Source: Sulfurimonas sp.
GTDB lineage: Bacteria; Campylobacterota; Campylobacteria; Campylobacterales; Sulfurimonadaceae
Assembly (NCBI GenBank): GCA_028044295.1
Contig: JAOFSE010000010.1
Coordinates: 1 to 64,000, forward strand
Length of the DNA stretch: 64,000 bases
Reading direction: 5' to 3'
The notes beneath the pieces are model-generated. The model worked only from the letters and a program-made list of their open reading frames with translations, made no database searches and was not told the origin of the DNA. The first letter of the stretch is position 1; each line of letters begins with the position of its first letter. Position numbers and translations under genes: made by a program. Below are positions 8,734 to 18,260 of the stretch, piece by piece.

Positions 8734-9712
8734 AACAGTCTTAATTACACTAGTTATTTTTATATTTAGTGGGTGTGTTAGTGAACCATCACCAGTTGAG
8801 CAAAAAGCTCCAAGGCCTGCATGGGTAGATCAACCAGTACAGTCTGATGATGTATATATGTATGGTATCGCTATTGGGGAGAATAGAGAAGATGCAGTTA
8901 AGTTAGCTTTGTCTGATATGGTTTCAAAACTTGGAACTAGCATAGAGTCAAAGTTCCAAAGTAGTGAAGAATCTCAGGGTGGTTACTATAAGGCTACACA
9001 TAAGAACAGTATCAAAGCTGATGTTGCAAAGATAAAGATAAATAACTACGAAGTCCTAAAATCACATCGAATAAGCTACAGAGAGTTTGCTGTTATAGTT
9101 CAAACACAAAGAGATAAGTTTATAATAGGACTTAGTAATTCACTCAAAAAAAAGGCGAGTAGTCTAGAAAAAGAGCTTAAGCAGCTAAATACAAAAAGTA
9201 CTATAGCGAGATATAACCTGAGTAAAAAACTTTATGAAAAGTCTAAGTCACTATACTCTGATGTGATTATAATATCTGAGGTAGATCGAAGGTTTAATAA
9301 AACTAAATTTATCAATTTCATAGACAGTATTAGGGATAGGTTCTATAAAGAGAAAAATTCTTTAAACTTTATAGTACGTGGCGATAGAAACTCTCAAAAG
9401 TTTGTTAAAAATATAGAAGAGTTTTTAGCAAACAAAGGCTTTAATGTGTCTAGTAGAGTTTCAAGTTCAACCATTAACGTTAAGCTGAAAACTAGTGCAA
9501 ATATAGATAGTGATGATTCGATAGCTGTCTTTAATATTGATATAAATGTAAAAAGTAGTATAGATAAGATAGGTGGAAATAGTATAGTTTTAAAAGAACG
9601 TTATAAAGGTTCTAAAAATAGTGTTTTTAAAAATGCTTCTATACATTTTGAACAAGATCTAAAAGAGCAAGGAATAAACGAAGTTCTAGGTATTAGCTTA
9701 GATTTGGAGTAA
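8723..9712 (+). CDS. LPP20-like lipoprotein
   Basis: This 329-aa lipoprotein (MLSRTVLITLVIFIFSGC) starts 11 bp inside the end of the preceding gene. The mature N-terminus (PRPAWVDQPVQSDDVYMYGIAIGENREDAVKLALSDMVSKLG) is a clear LPP20-type domain, followed by the usual strand-rich part (YKATHKNSIKADVAKIKINNYEVLKSHRISYREFAVIVQTQR). A coiled-coil-like stretch follows (~140-190; KKKASSLEKELKQLNTKST), then a C-terminal alpha/beta region not recognised. It is probably an outer-membrane lipoprotein; function unknown. Confidence 0.75.
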   Translation: MLSRTVLITLVIFIFSGCVSEPSPVEQKAPRPAWVDQPVQSDDVYMYGIAIGENREDAVKLALSDMVSKLGTSIESKFQSSEESQGGYYKATHKNSIKADVAKIKINNYEVLKSHRISYREFAVIVQTQRDKFIIGLSNSLKKKASSLEKELKQLNTKSTIARYNLSKKLYEKSKSLYSDVIIISEVDRRFNKTKFINFIDSIRDRFYKEKNSLNFIVRGDRNSQKFVKNIEEFLANKGFNVSSRVSSSTINVKLKTSANIDSDDSIAVFNIDINVKSSIDKIGGNSIVLKERYKGSKNSVFKNASIHFEQDLKEQGINEVLGISLDLE

Positions 9713-9773
9713 GTTTTACTAAATATTTACTACTCATTGATATACTAACACAACTTTAAATATAGGTATTTTA

Positions 9774-10721
9774 ATGATTAATAAACTAGTAGAGATTAAA
9801 AAAGAAGTAAGTAAGGTAGTTGTTGGTCAAGAGAAAATGATAGATTCTCTTTTAATCGCATTTTTATGTGATGGACATATTCTTATAGAGGGTGTTCCAG
9901 GTCTTGCAAAGACTACAACTGTAAATGCACTTGCACAGAGTTTAGGACTTGATTTTAAACGTGCACAGTTTACTCCAGATTTACTTCCTTCAGACATTTT
10001 AGGTGCTGAGATTTATGATCCTCAAAACAATGGTTTTAAAATCAAAAAAGGTCCCATCTTTACAAATCTTCTTTTAGCAGATGAGATTAACCGTGCTCCA
10101 GCAAAAGTACAATCAGCTCTTCTAGAAGTTATGCAAGAGAAGCAAGTTACTCTTGGCGATGCAACTTTTAAGATAGACCTTCCATTCTTTGTAATGGCTA
10201 CTCAAAATCCAGTTGAGCAAGAGGGTGTTTACCAACTTCCAGAAGCTCAGCTTGACCGTTTTATACTAAAACTTGTAGTTGACTACAACACTAAAGAAGA
10301 AGAACTTGAAATAGCAAGACGTATTTCAAAAGGTAACCTTGAATCTATTCAAGCTGTAGTAAATGAAGCTGATATAAACACTCTAAAAGAAGCTATCAAA
10401 AATGTACATGTAGATGCTGAGGTTGAAGAGTATATGATAGAGCTTGTAAATGCTACAAGAAATCCATCTGAGTATGGACTAGACGACATAAAAGACTACA
10501 TCCAGTTTGGTGCTTCTCCTCGTGTAAGTATAGATATGTTCAAAGCTGTTAAAGCAATGGCATATATGAGAGAAAAAGACTTTGTAACTCCTGTTGATGT
10601 GGCCTACATAGCAAAAGAGCTTATGCGTCACCGTATCGTTCTAACATACGAAGCAGAAGCTGAAGGTATCACTACTGATGAGATTATTCAAAAAGTTTTA
10701 GAGACTGTAGCTATCCCATAG
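9774..10721 (+). CDS. moxR: MoxR-family AAA+ ATPase
   Basis: This 315-aa protein has the complete MoxR set: Walker A GVPGLAKT (~41-48), Walker B LLLADEINRAP (~100-110), sensor 1 FVMATQNPVEQEG (~140), LPEAQLDRF, and the C-terminal lid (FGASPRVSIDMFKAVKAMAYMREKDFVTPVDV). There is no signal peptide, so it is cytoplasmic. MoxR ATPases act as chaperones or remodellers and are normally encoded directly before DUF58 and VWA (Bat) genes. Here DUF58-batABD are all present but begin 19 kb downstream, with an unrelated-looking envelope cassette between. The gap to the previous gene is 61 bp. Confidence 0.95.
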   Translation: MINKLVEIKKEVSKVVVGQEKMIDSLLIAFLCDGHILIEGVPGLAKTTTVNALAQSLGLDFKRAQFTPDLLPSDILGAEIYDPQNNGFKIKKGPIFTNLLLADEINRAPAKVQSALLEVMQEKQVTLGDATFKIDLPFFVMATQNPVEQEGVYQLPEAQLDRFILKLVVDYNTKEEELEIARRISKGNLESIQAVVNEADINTLKEAIKNVHVDAEVEEYMIELVNATRNPSEYGLDDIKDYIQFGASPRVSIDMFKAVKAMAYMREKDFVTPVDVAYIAKELMRHRIVLTYEAEAEGITTDEIIQKVLETVAIP

Positions 10722-10833
10722 CTACTGGTTGCTAACAACACGCTTACACACTTATCACTCTCAACCCTTTTTGATAATTATATCTTATAGGTATATAATT
10801 ATTATTTTTATATATTTATTAAGTATTTAAGCA

Positions 10834-10839
10834 TATAAT
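10834..10839 (+). promoter_or_regulatory. Putative -10 box
   Basis: TATAAT lies 17 nt before the ATG at 10857, inside a 135-bp AT-rich gap after moxR. An AAAGGAA Shine-Dalgarno lies between them. Confidence 0.4.
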
Positions 10840-10856
10840 ATGTCAAAAGGAATCAC

Positions 10857-12731
10857 ATGAAAAAACTAATCTTGATATTTACAATGATATTTAATATGAG
10901 CCTATTTGCTCTGTCTGATAGCTATATGGCTGATCAAATGTGTAACAACGGTAAGATGGATGGCTGTGCAATGCTTGGCTATATGTACTTAAAGGGTGAA
11001 GAAGTTGATCAAGATAAAGAAAAAGCTGTAGCTTTACTCACTAAAGCTTGTGATGGTGGTAGTAAAAAAGGATGTAAATTCCTTGGAATTATGCATGAAA
11101 ATGGCAATGTCGTAAAAGTAGATAAAACTAAAGCATTTGAATTATATACAAAGTCATGTAAAAAAGGTGATTCTGACAGCTGTAACCGTTTGGGGAAAAT
11201 GTATACTAAGGGTGAGGTTGTTCTTCAAGACATCGACAAGGCAGAGTCTCTTTTTTCAAAATCTTGTAAGGGTGAAAATGTAGAAGCTTGTTATAACCTA
11301 GGTGTGATTTACGGAAAAACAAATAGGGCAGAAGAAGCTAAAAGCCTTTTTGTAAAAGCTTGTGCAGCTGGAAATATGAGTAGCTGTAACTATCTTGGTG
11401 TACTTCATTATAATGTGAAAAAATCAAAAAAAGATGCACTGAAAGCAAAAGAGTTTTTCACAAAGGCATGTGATGGCGATAATACTGACGCTTGTTATAA
11501 TTTAGGTGTTATCAATGACTCGAAAGCATCTACAAAAAAAGCTGCTTTACCACTTTTTGAAAAAGCATGTGAAGGTGGGAATATGGAGAGTTGTCATATT
11601 CTTGGTTTAAGATATAACACTGATACTTCATCAAGAGACGATAAGAAAAAAGCAAAAAAACTTTTTGACAAATCATGTGAAAGTGGAAATATGGATAGTT
11701 GCCATAACCTAGGGCTACTTTATAACGAATCACCTAGTGGTAGAGCTGACAAGCTAAAGGCAAATCAACTTTTTTCTAAGTCTTGTTCTAGCGGAAATAT
11801 GGAAAGTTGTAACTACTTAGGTGTTATGTATGATAAAGGTGATGGCGTTAAAAAAGACAAGGTCAGAGCTAAAGAGCTTTATAGAGAAGCTTGTAAAGAT
11901 GGGAATATGGACAGCTGTCATAACCTTGGTATTTTATACTTGGATGGTGTAGACATAAGACAAGACAAAGATCATGCAGTTGATCTGTTTTTACAATCAT
12001 GTGAGAATGGTAAAAAAGAGAGTTGTTACCTGATAGCATCTATGTATGCAAATGGTACTGATGTTGACAAAGATAAAGAAAAAGCTAAAGAACTCTACGG
12101 AATGGCTTGTGATAATGGAAGTTCTCGTGCTTGTAAAGAGTATAAGAGACTTAACAACATAACACCAGAAGAAGAAAAAGTTGTAAAAAAATCTAACGTA
12201 AATATTAGAGATATAGATGTTTTTAAGAAGTCATGTGAAAATGGAAATATGAGTAGCTGTAATTATGTAGCACATATGTATCTTAATGGTGACAGAGTTA
12301 GACAAGACAGAGAACTTGCAAAAGAGCTATATGGTAAGTCATGTGATAACGGTAGTGTCGAAGGCTGTAAAAACTACAAAATGTTAAATCAACCAGAAAA
12401 TAGAATCATTCAAACAAACAAACAAAATCTTAGTTCATCATTATCAGAAGAGTGTGACAATGGTAACCTAGACCAATGTCATAAACTTGCAATTATGTAC
12501 AGAGATGGTAATAGAGTTAGACAAAACAAACAAAAGTCTAGAGAACTTTTTGAATCTACATGTAACGCTGGAAATATGGAAAGTTGTAACTACCTTGGTA
12601 ACATGTACAAAAGTGGTGACGGTGTTAGACAAGACAGAAGAAAAGCAAAAGACTTTTTTGGAAAAGCATGTGACAACGGAAGTGACAAAGGTTGTACAAA
12701 CTATAAAGTTATGAACGAGAAGGGTATTTAA
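10857..12731 (+). CDS. Secreted Cys-rich Sel1-repeat (Hcp-like) protein
   Basis: A signal peptide (MKKLILIFTMIFNMSLFALS) is followed by about 15 Sel1-like repeats of ~36 aa covering nearly the whole 624 aa. A typical repeat reads YNLGVIYGKTNRAEEAKSLF or YLGVMYDKGDGVKKDKVRAK. Each repeat carries a pair of Cys (KACDGGSKKGC, KSCESGNMDSC), the pattern of the disulfide-locked repeats of Helicobacter Hcp proteins. The repeats are near-identical in places (GNMESCNYLG, GNMDSCHNLG), suggesting recent repeat expansion. It is periplasmic or secreted and probably a protein-binding scaffold. It is the first gene between moxR and the rest of its operon. Its stop overlaps the stop of the converging remnant on -. 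Confidence 0.85.
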   Translation: MKKLILIFTMIFNMSLFALSDSYMADQMCNNGKMDGCAMLGYMYLKGEEVDQDKEKAVALLTKACDGGSKKGCKFLGIMHENGNVVKVDKTKAFELYTKSCKKGDSDSCNRLGKMYTKGEVVLQDIDKAESLFSKSCKGENVEACYNLGVIYGKTNRAEEAKSLFVKACAAGNMSSCNYLGVLHYNVKKSKKDALKAKEFFTKACDGDNTDACYNLGVINDSKASTKKAALPLFEKACEGGNMESCHILGLRYNTDTSSRDDKKKAKKLFDKSCESGNMDSCHNLGLLYNESPSGRADKLKANQLFSKSCSSGNMESCNYLGVMYDKGDGVKKDKVRAKELYREACKDGNMDSCHNLGILYLDGVDIRQDKDHAVDLFLQSCENGKKESCYLIASMYANGTDVDKDKEKAKELYGMACDNGSSRACKEYKRLNNITPEEEKVVKKSNVNIRDIDVFKKSCENGNMSSCNYVAHMYLNGDRVRQDRELAKELYGKSCDNGSVEGCKNYKMLNQPENRIIQTNKQNLSSSLSEECDNGNLDQCHKLAIMYRDGNRVRQNKQKSRELFESTCNAGNMESCNYLGNMYKSGDGVRQDRRKAKDFFGKACDNGSDKGCTNYKVMNEKGI

Positions 12732-12908
12732 TACTCTTTCTCTGTTACATCTAAAAAGCTAGTATCCCAAACTTTAATACTGCCGTCCATACTAAACTTA
12801 TGAACCATTGACATATCTTCTATATTAAGCAGGCATTACTCTAGCACTACAACTCGCTAAAAAAACTAATACTGCAATAAGTAAACTAACATTTATTAAA
12901 TTTTTCAT
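12728..12908 (-). pseudogene. Deletion remnant of a propeller-lipoprotein paralogue
   Basis: Reading the minus strand from 12908 gives a lipoprotein signal (MKNLINVSLLIAVLVFLASC) that ends in a stop after SARVMPA. In another frame just downstream it gives MSMVHKFSMDGSIKVWDTSFLDVTEKEY, ending at 12728. The second piece matches the extreme C-termini of the three full paralogues in this window (SADGSVKVWELGIVDFIDKEY; FLDIASKEY). The middle ~800 codons are missing. This is best read as an internal deletion that left both ends of a fourth paralogue. It lies immediately downstream of a full paralogue on the same strand, so deletion after tandem duplication is plausible. Confidence 0.75.
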
Positions 12909-12921
12909 TTCTTTCCTTTTT

Positions 12922-15546
12922 TTATTGAGATACATACTCTTTATCGATAAAGTCTACGATACCTAGTTCCCATACTTTTACACTACCATCAGCACTTTGA
13001 GTTACTGCTATGTCCTCTCCTGCAACCATTCTACCTATTACACCGTTGTGTTCATTGAAATCTTTAATTAACTTCATATCTTTTAATCTAAATAAGAAGG
13101 CTTTACTCTCATCTGTATTTACTACAACATAATTATCTTTTACAAACTCTATATTAGATACATTTCCTAGTGAATCAATAGTAGCTTGAATTTCCTTATC
13201 TTTTATATTGTACAAATGAAGTTTTGAAAATCCGATAAATGCATATTCTGATAAAAGGCAATACCCAAGTGCATAATCACAAGTACCCTGGTTCATAACA
13301 ATTCCATCGATTTTAATTTCATCGATTTTTTCAGTTGTATCTTTATCAAAAAAGTGAAGTGTTGTATATTTACTCTGTGCTGTATTAGCTGCTCTTTTAA
13401 ATATATTAGTTTCATCTGTATTTTCTAAAACACCAACAACTTTTTCATCATTACTCCAGAGTGTGTGAATCTCCCTTCCATTTTCGGCATCAATCACTAA
13501 TTTATTTGTACCATCATTTTTTCTAAGGTAACATTGGTTTGGAGCATCATCTGGTGAATACAAAAATGACTTACCATCATCTAAAGCGTATACTATTGCA
13601 TGAGGATGAGGCTTACCTACAGTAATTTCTTCTTCATTTATATCAACACCATTAGCATTAATAACTGTTCCATCTTTTGTGTTAATAAAAAATGTTTTTT
13701 CATCGTTAAATATATTTCCTTTTGTTACTATGATACTATATTCATCATCCAGTTTTGATGTGTGAATCATAGGTCTAGATAAAAATCTAGTTAAAAAGTT
13801 AAAATCTCTAAATTTCACTTTATTTACAAGGACACCATTATAATCATACATTAGAAGTTCATCATGGTCTGTTACTGCTAGAACTTTTTTGTTTTTAGAA
13901 CTCACATACAAGTATCGTACTTCATTATTAATATTTTCTATTGTAGTAATATCCTCATAAGTTTTCGAATCCTTTAGAATTATGTCATTACCATCTAACC
14001 AGTATATAACTGACTTGTCTTTAGATATACCTAAAGAATATAAAATGTTTCGAGTTGCGACACCTGCTGTCCAAGACCATGTTTTAGGTGAGTGTGATAT
14101 TCCATTTATGTGGTCTGTATATAAAATTTTTAAACCACTTTCTTTCATACTAGATCCATAAGTTCCATAAAGTTTTGTCTCTGGTATAGGCTCATCCACA
14201 TTATCAATTGTTAATGCTAAATTATAATTAAAGTCTTTTGGTAAATTTAAAACACCCCAAAAACCAGCATAATCCATAACGGTGTACGTAAACTCCGTAA
14301 ATAACTCTGAACTATCAAGTTGAAGGTTTAGAGCTTTTGAAGCTATTTTTGATTGTATCTCCGCATTATAATTAGCTTTTCCTCTAAAGTGAAATCCCTT
14401 ACCAGTTTTTTCAATTGAGCCAATACTTATGCCTAATGTATTTAAAGTGTTATTGTATATATTTAACTGGGTCATTAAAAGTGTATCTGGTAAACTATTT
14501 TTTAAAGACAAATTAATTTCTTTGGCTTGACTAGGTGTTAGTTTATCAAATATATAGGCTTTAGATATATAAGAGTTTTTATATAGAACATTTATTGTTT
14601 CTTGATTTATAGGCTCTGTATAAAGAATTTGTTTTGTTTCGTATTCTCTCCACTGTTTAGATGATCTAACAGATTTTATCTGCTGATCAATCTCTAAAAG
14701 TTTACGAGAGTCTTGTGTCTTGTCTTTTTCTTTAATTAGTTTTTCTATCTCAACCTGTATATTATACTTATATACTTTTCCAGTAGCAGACCCATCATTG
14801 TTATCAGTTATAACTCTAAACTCTTCATCTTCTTTTAACATTTTCTTTCTATCTATAGCTATATATTCTGGAATCTCTATCTGTAATGCACTAATAATGG
14901 CATGGATAATGTCTTCGTTATTTTTTCCATTACTATTTTGCTTTGACAAGTTATAATAAGCGGAATTTCTATCTTTCAAAGATGACTTAACTGTTTTAAA
15001 ACCTTCTAATGTATATATATTACTTTTTAAATCTTCAGGGTTTATCCATATAGCTAATGTTTGACTGGCTTTATCATTACCGCTATTGTCTAATTTACGT
15101 AGCATTGTAGATAGATAAGATTTATTTTTTAATCTACTCTCATATATAGAAGTAAACTCAGCATCTTCCTTAGATGCTAACTTAAAGGGTATATGTTTAA
15201 TTTTTGAATATTTACTTGATATATTTAGTCCACTAAGCTTATCTAAAATAGTTGGATCTTTTGCCATCTTGCTTAAGAATGATGACATCTTTTTAAAAGC
15301 TATAGAACTTTTTTCAATCGGATTTCTATATACAGGACCTATTATAGTTAGTTCTAATTTCTCAGTTTTGTTAAACCACTTTGAATGAGTTTCAGAAATC
15401 TTTTGTGAGTTAGTGAATGCGTCCTCTATTTCTTGTGAATTTGCCAGTTTAGTTATTCTACCTTGGGAATAATCTGCTTCTTGTGGTTTTGCGCCACAGG
15501 CAGCAAACAGAAGTATCATTAAACTATATATTATTATTTTATACAT
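12922..15546 (-). CDS. Large envelope lipoprotein, propeller-like C-terminus (paralogue A)
   Basis: This 874-aa lipoprotein (signal ends in LFAAC) is one of three full paralogues here. The conserved N-terminal domain (~50-450) has KLELTIIGPVYRNPIEKS, LAIWINPEDLKSNIYTLEGFK, IPEYIAIDRKKMLKEDEEFRVITDN and REYETKQILYTEPI. It includes a coiled-coil-like stretch (IEKLIKEKDKTQDSRKLLEIDQQIKSV). The C-terminal ~400 residues are repetitive beta sequence with WD40-like ends (TQSADGSVKVWELG), suggesting a propeller. I know no function for the N-terminal domain. It is transcribed opposite to its neighbours, from a divergent promoter region shared with the ABC permease. The Shine-Dalgarno is AAAGG, 6 nt before ATG. 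Confidence 0.8.
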   Translation of the reverse strand: MYKIIIYSLMILLFAACGAKPQEADYSQGRITKLANSQEIEDAFTNSQKISETHSKWFNKTEKLELTIIGPVYRNPIEKSSIAFKKMSSFLSKMAKDPTILDKLSGLNISSKYSKIKHIPFKLASKEDAEFTSIYESRLKNKSYLSTMLRKLDNSGNDKASQTLAIWINPEDLKSNIYTLEGFKTVKSSLKDRNSAYYNLSKQNSNGKNNEDIIHAIISALQIEIPEYIAIDRKKMLKEDEEFRVITDNNDGSATGKVYKYNIQVEIEKLIKEKDKTQDSRKLLEIDQQIKSVRSSKQWREYETKQILYTEPINQETINVLYKNSYISKAYIFDKLTPSQAKEINLSLKNSLPDTLLMTQLNIYNNTLNTLGISIGSIEKTGKGFHFRGKANYNAEIQSKIASKALNLQLDSSELFTEFTYTVMDYAGFWGVLNLPKDFNYNLALTIDNVDEPIPETKLYGTYGSSMKESGLKILYTDHINGISHSPKTWSWTAGVATRNILYSLGISKDKSVIYWLDGNDIILKDSKTYEDITTIENINNEVRYLYVSSKNKKVLAVTDHDELLMYDYNGVLVNKVKFRDFNFLTRFLSRPMIHTSKLDDEYSIIVTKGNIFNDEKTFFINTKDGTVINANGVDINEEEITVGKPHPHAIVYALDDGKSFLYSPDDAPNQCYLRKNDGTNKLVIDAENGREIHTLWSNDEKVVGVLENTDETNIFKRAANTAQSKYTTLHFFDKDTTEKIDEIKIDGIVMNQGTCDYALGYCLLSEYAFIGFSKLHLYNIKDKEIQATIDSLGNVSNIEFVKDNYVVVNTDESKAFLFRLKDMKLIKDFNEHNGVIGRMVAGEDIAVTQSADGSVKVWELGIVDFIDKEYVSQ

Positions 15547-15661
15547 GTAAACACCTTTTAATAAAAAATTATTATATTAAAAACTATTATAATATATGAT
15601 TAAGATGATATATTATAATTAGTGTATAATATTTTCCAATAAACTGTAGGGAGCTTTATAA
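15547..15661. promoter_or_regulatory. Divergent promoter region between paralogue A and the ABC/FGE genes
   Basis: This 115-bp, very AT-rich gap separates divergent genes. On + there is TATAAT at 15625-15630 with TAGGGAG before the GTG start at 15662. On - there is TATAAT at 15586-15591, about 40 nt before the ATG at 15546. No recognisable operator is seen. Confidence 0.45.
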
Positions 15662-16774
15662 GTGCAAACCAGTAAAATCATACTAAAACTCCTTTACAAG
15701 TCTTCTAACTGGCTTTTAAAATTATCTTTTTTAGCACTACCTATTGCACTTTTATTATCTATGTCTTCTTATCTGTTTATTAGTAATGTTTTAGATAGTT
15801 ATGAGAACTATCTTGTAAAGTCTTACATTGGTATTCAAGGTCGTGTAAGTATTGAAAGTAAAGATAAAAAATTTATTGATGATGTAGTAGAATACTCCAA
15901 AAAAGAGGGTCTTACTTTTTCTACAAAAAAAGAGCTAAAAACATCACTTGTGTTTTTAGGAGATAGACAGATTCCTAAGTATGCTAAGTTTATAGTTCTT
16001 GACTTAGAGTATTTAAAGAGTAAGTTTAAAAACTTACATGTAAAAACAAATACCATCTTTGTAAATAAAACTTTTTCAAACTCATTAGGTTCTTTAGACA
16101 TAAGCAGTTTTAAACAGTGTTACTTTGATGACGAAGAGAACGTTTTCGATATAGAGAGTATATTAACTGTCGATACAGGTTTTTTAACATCAGAACCAGT
16201 TATATTTGTAAGCTCAGAGTTTGCAAGAAATATTTTTGGTGATACTAAAAGCTCTATGGTTAAAGTTGAATTTTTAGAATCTAATGAAGAAAGTATCACG
16301 AAAATTAAAGACAACTCAGAAGCGATTGCTAAAAAGAATAATACCATGGAGTTTAAAATCCACGACCTTATAGAAGATACCAAGAGTACAAGAGAGTTCT
16401 TCGAAAAAGTATCGCTCATTCAAAATGCGATATCCATACTTATATTTATACTTTCAATGGGGATTATTCTTCTGAGTATATCAATCTCTGTAGAGTTTAA
16501 GAAAAATTCCCTTAAAACACTACAGCTTATTGGAATGAGTGCCCGTGATTTGTCTTCTACTATTAGCTTAAGTATCTTTAGCATGATTATGGTTGTTCTT
16601 GTTCTATGTGTTTTTATGCAAAAAATATTTCAAAGTATGTTTTTAAAAGCTTCGGGTTTTAGTAATGGTTTTTTTACACCTCTCGCTCTTGAAAATATAT
16701 ACTACATAGTTTTACTAGCATTCATACTGTTGTTTATAAATAACAGTATAACTAGATACGTGTTTTCGAGGTAA
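15662..16774 (+). CDS. ABC transporter permease, MacB/LolC-type (first of two)
   Basis: The GTG start has Shine-Dalgarno TAGGGAG. This 370-aa protein has one N-terminal membrane segment (~20-45; LSFLALPIALLLSMSSYLFISNVL), a ~200-residue periplasmic domain, and three C-terminal segments (~255-280, ~300-325, ~345-368) with the FtsX-type cytoplasmic loop (VEFKKNSLKTLQLIGMSARDL). That is the topology of MacB/LolC/FtsX permeases, which work by mechanotransmission or lipoprotein extraction and not classical import. It pairs with the ATPase at 17541 and the second permease at 18245, making a heterodimeric LolCDE-like set. The FGE-like gene lies between, 2 bp downstream. Confidence 0.8.
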   Translation: MQTSKIILKLLYKSSNWLLKLSFLALPIALLLSMSSYLFISNVLDSYENYLVKSYIGIQGRVSIESKDKKFIDDVVEYSKKEGLTFSTKKELKTSLVFLGDRQIPKYAKFIVLDLEYLKSKFKNLHVKTNTIFVNKTFSNSLGSLDISSFKQCYFDDEENVFDIESILTVDTGFLTSEPVIFVSSEFARNIFGDTKSSMVKVEFLESNEESITKIKDNSEAIAKKNNTMEFKIHDLIEDTKSTREFFEKVSLIQNAISILIFILSMGIILLSISISVEFKKNSLKTLQLIGMSARDLSSTISLSIFSMIMVVLVLCVFMQKIFQSMFLKASGFSNGFFTPLALENIYYIVLLAFILLFINNSITRYVFSR

Positions 16775-16776
16775 CT

Positions 16777-17544
16777 ATGAGACTCTTTAGTATACTTGTT
16801 TTAATCATATGCTCTTTAAACGCTTTAGAGTTAGAAAGAATCACTATAGAGTCTAGTGAAAAAATATCTATCCCCCAGTTACATAATACTACTTTAGAAG
16901 GACATACTTTTTTTAGTGAGTATGAGGTACTAAAACCTTTTCAAATAGCAAAGTATGAGTTGAGGGTAAAAGAGTATATAGACTATTTAAAAGTAACTAA
17001 ACAAGAAGGGCTTTTAAAGTCTATATTGTCTTCGGATATTGAACAAAATGAACCTGTCACAAACATAGGTTTTAACCAAGCGAAAGATACATGTATATTT
17101 TATGGAGGAAGGCTTCCAAGTGAGTTAGAGTGGGTAGTGTCAGCAAGTATAAAACTAGCTCCTTCTAAATGCTATGAACATTTAAAAACAAACACATTTC
17201 ACACAACAGCAATAGATAACTTTTCATCTACATGTATGTTAGAAGAAGATGATGAGTTTGAAGCTGAACTAGTAGGTAGTGAACTTTTAGATGTTGATAT
17301 GTCAGTTGAAAATATAAATGGTACATATGGAATGTACGCAAACGTATGGGAGTGGGTTGACTCTAGTGTAAAAATTTTTAGAGATGAGTATAGAGTTATA
17401 AAAGGTGGAAGTTATGCCAACTTTAAAACGCCAGAACTATTTGACTCAAGAGTAACAAACTTTTTAAACGAAGATGCCAAGCTGCAAAACGTTGGTTTTA
17501 GATGTGCATGGGATATAAATAGAGATGAAAAGAGTACTAAATGA
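16777..17544 (+). CDS. Periplasmic FGE-sulfatase-like protein
   Basis: A signal peptide (MRLFSILVLIICSLNALEL) precedes an FGE/SUMF1-type domain over most of the 255 aa. Markers are FQIAKYELRVKEYIDYL, EPVTNIGFNQAKDTCIFYGGRLPSELEWVVSA, NGTYGMYANVWEWVDSS, YRVIKGGSYANF and LQNVGFRCAWD. True formylglycine-generating enzymes need a Cys pair (or metal-binding Cys) near the active site. I cannot confirm one here, so a binding (C-type-lectin-like) role is as likely as catalysis. It is encoded inside a MacB/LolCDE-type operon, with a 4-bp ATGA overlap to the ATPase, which strongly suggests a functional link to that transporter. Confidence 0.85.
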   Translation: MRLFSILVLIICSLNALELERITIESSEKISIPQLHNTTLEGHTFFSEYEVLKPFQIAKYELRVKEYIDYLKVTKQEGLLKSILSSDIEQNEPVTNIGFNQAKDTCIFYGGRLPSELEWVVSASIKLAPSKCYEHLKTNTFHTTAIDNFSSTCMLEEDDEFEAELVGSELLDVDMSVENINGTYGMYANVWEWVDSSVKIFRDEYRVIKGGSYANFKTPELFDSRVTNFLNEDAKLQNVGFRCAWDINRDEKSTK

Positions 17545-18260
17545 TAAACGCAAAAAGATTAACTAAATCATTCAAGAGTCATGATGGTAATGATGAAACT
17601 ATATTTAAAGAGTTGGACTTTCATGCTAAGGCTGGAGAGTTCACAGTTATACAGGGTAAAAGTGGAAGCGGTAAGACAACTCTACTAAATATCATATCTA
17701 CCATAGATGATGTAAATAGTGATGCTCAGCTATACATAAACTCTCAAGATATAGGTATTTTAAACGAGCATGAAAGAGCTAAGTTTAGAGCTAAAAACAT
17801 AGGTTTTATTTTTCAGTCTTATGCTTTGATTCCAGAGTTTAACCTAATTGAAAACTGTATCATCCCTCTCACGATGGCTGGAGTTGATAAAGGTGCTGCT
17901 ATAGAACGTGCTAAAAAGATTACAAGGGAGCTTATTCATGACGCAGATGATGCTTTTTGTTTAAAGTACCCTACACAGTTAAGTGGTGGACAACAACAAC
18001 GTGTAGCTATCGCTAGAGCACTGATTCACGAACCTAAAATCATCATTGCAGATGAGCCAACAGCAAACCTAGATGAAGAGAGTGCTACAGAGGTTAAGAA
18101 GTGGCTTCAAAAGCTTGCACATGAACAAGATATATGTGTAATAGTTGTGACACATGAAAAAGATTATTTAAACTACGGAGACACTCTTTATGAGTTTGTT
18201 CCAAGTGGAAATGATGATATAAAATCAACGCTAAAAGAACCTAAATGTTTGCAAAACTAA
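17541..18260 (+). CDS. ABC transporter ATPase, LolD/MacB-type
   Basis: This 239-aa ATPase has Walker A GKSGSGKTTLLN (~40), a Q-loop in FIFQSYALIPEFNLIENC, signature LSGGQQQRVAIARAL, Walker B IIIADEPTANLDEES and H-loop VVTHEKDY. The LIPEFNLIENCIIPL stretch and the compact size are typical of LolD/MacB/FtsE ATPases. It overlaps the FGE-like gene by 4 bp and the second permease by 16 bp. It is cytoplasmic and would energise the two flanking permeases. The substrate is unknown; outer-membrane lipoproteins encoded in the same cassette are an obvious guess. Confidence 0.92.
   Translation: MINAKRLTKSFKSHDGNDETIFKELDFHAKAGEFTVIQGKSGSGKTTLLNIISTIDDVNSDAQLYINSQDIGILNEHERAKFRAKNIGFIFQSYALIPEFNLIENCIIPLTMAGVDKGAAIERAKKITRELIHDADDAFCLKYPTQLSGGQQQRVAIARALIHEPKIIIADEPTANLDEESATEVKKWLQKLAHEQDICVIVVTHEKDYLNYGDTLYEFVPSGNDDIKSTLKEPKCLQN

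Noticed and set aside
12487-12714. Plus-strand ORF of 75 aa inside the Sel1 gene
   Set aside because: A +1 frame shadow created by the repeated codons of the Sel1 protein.
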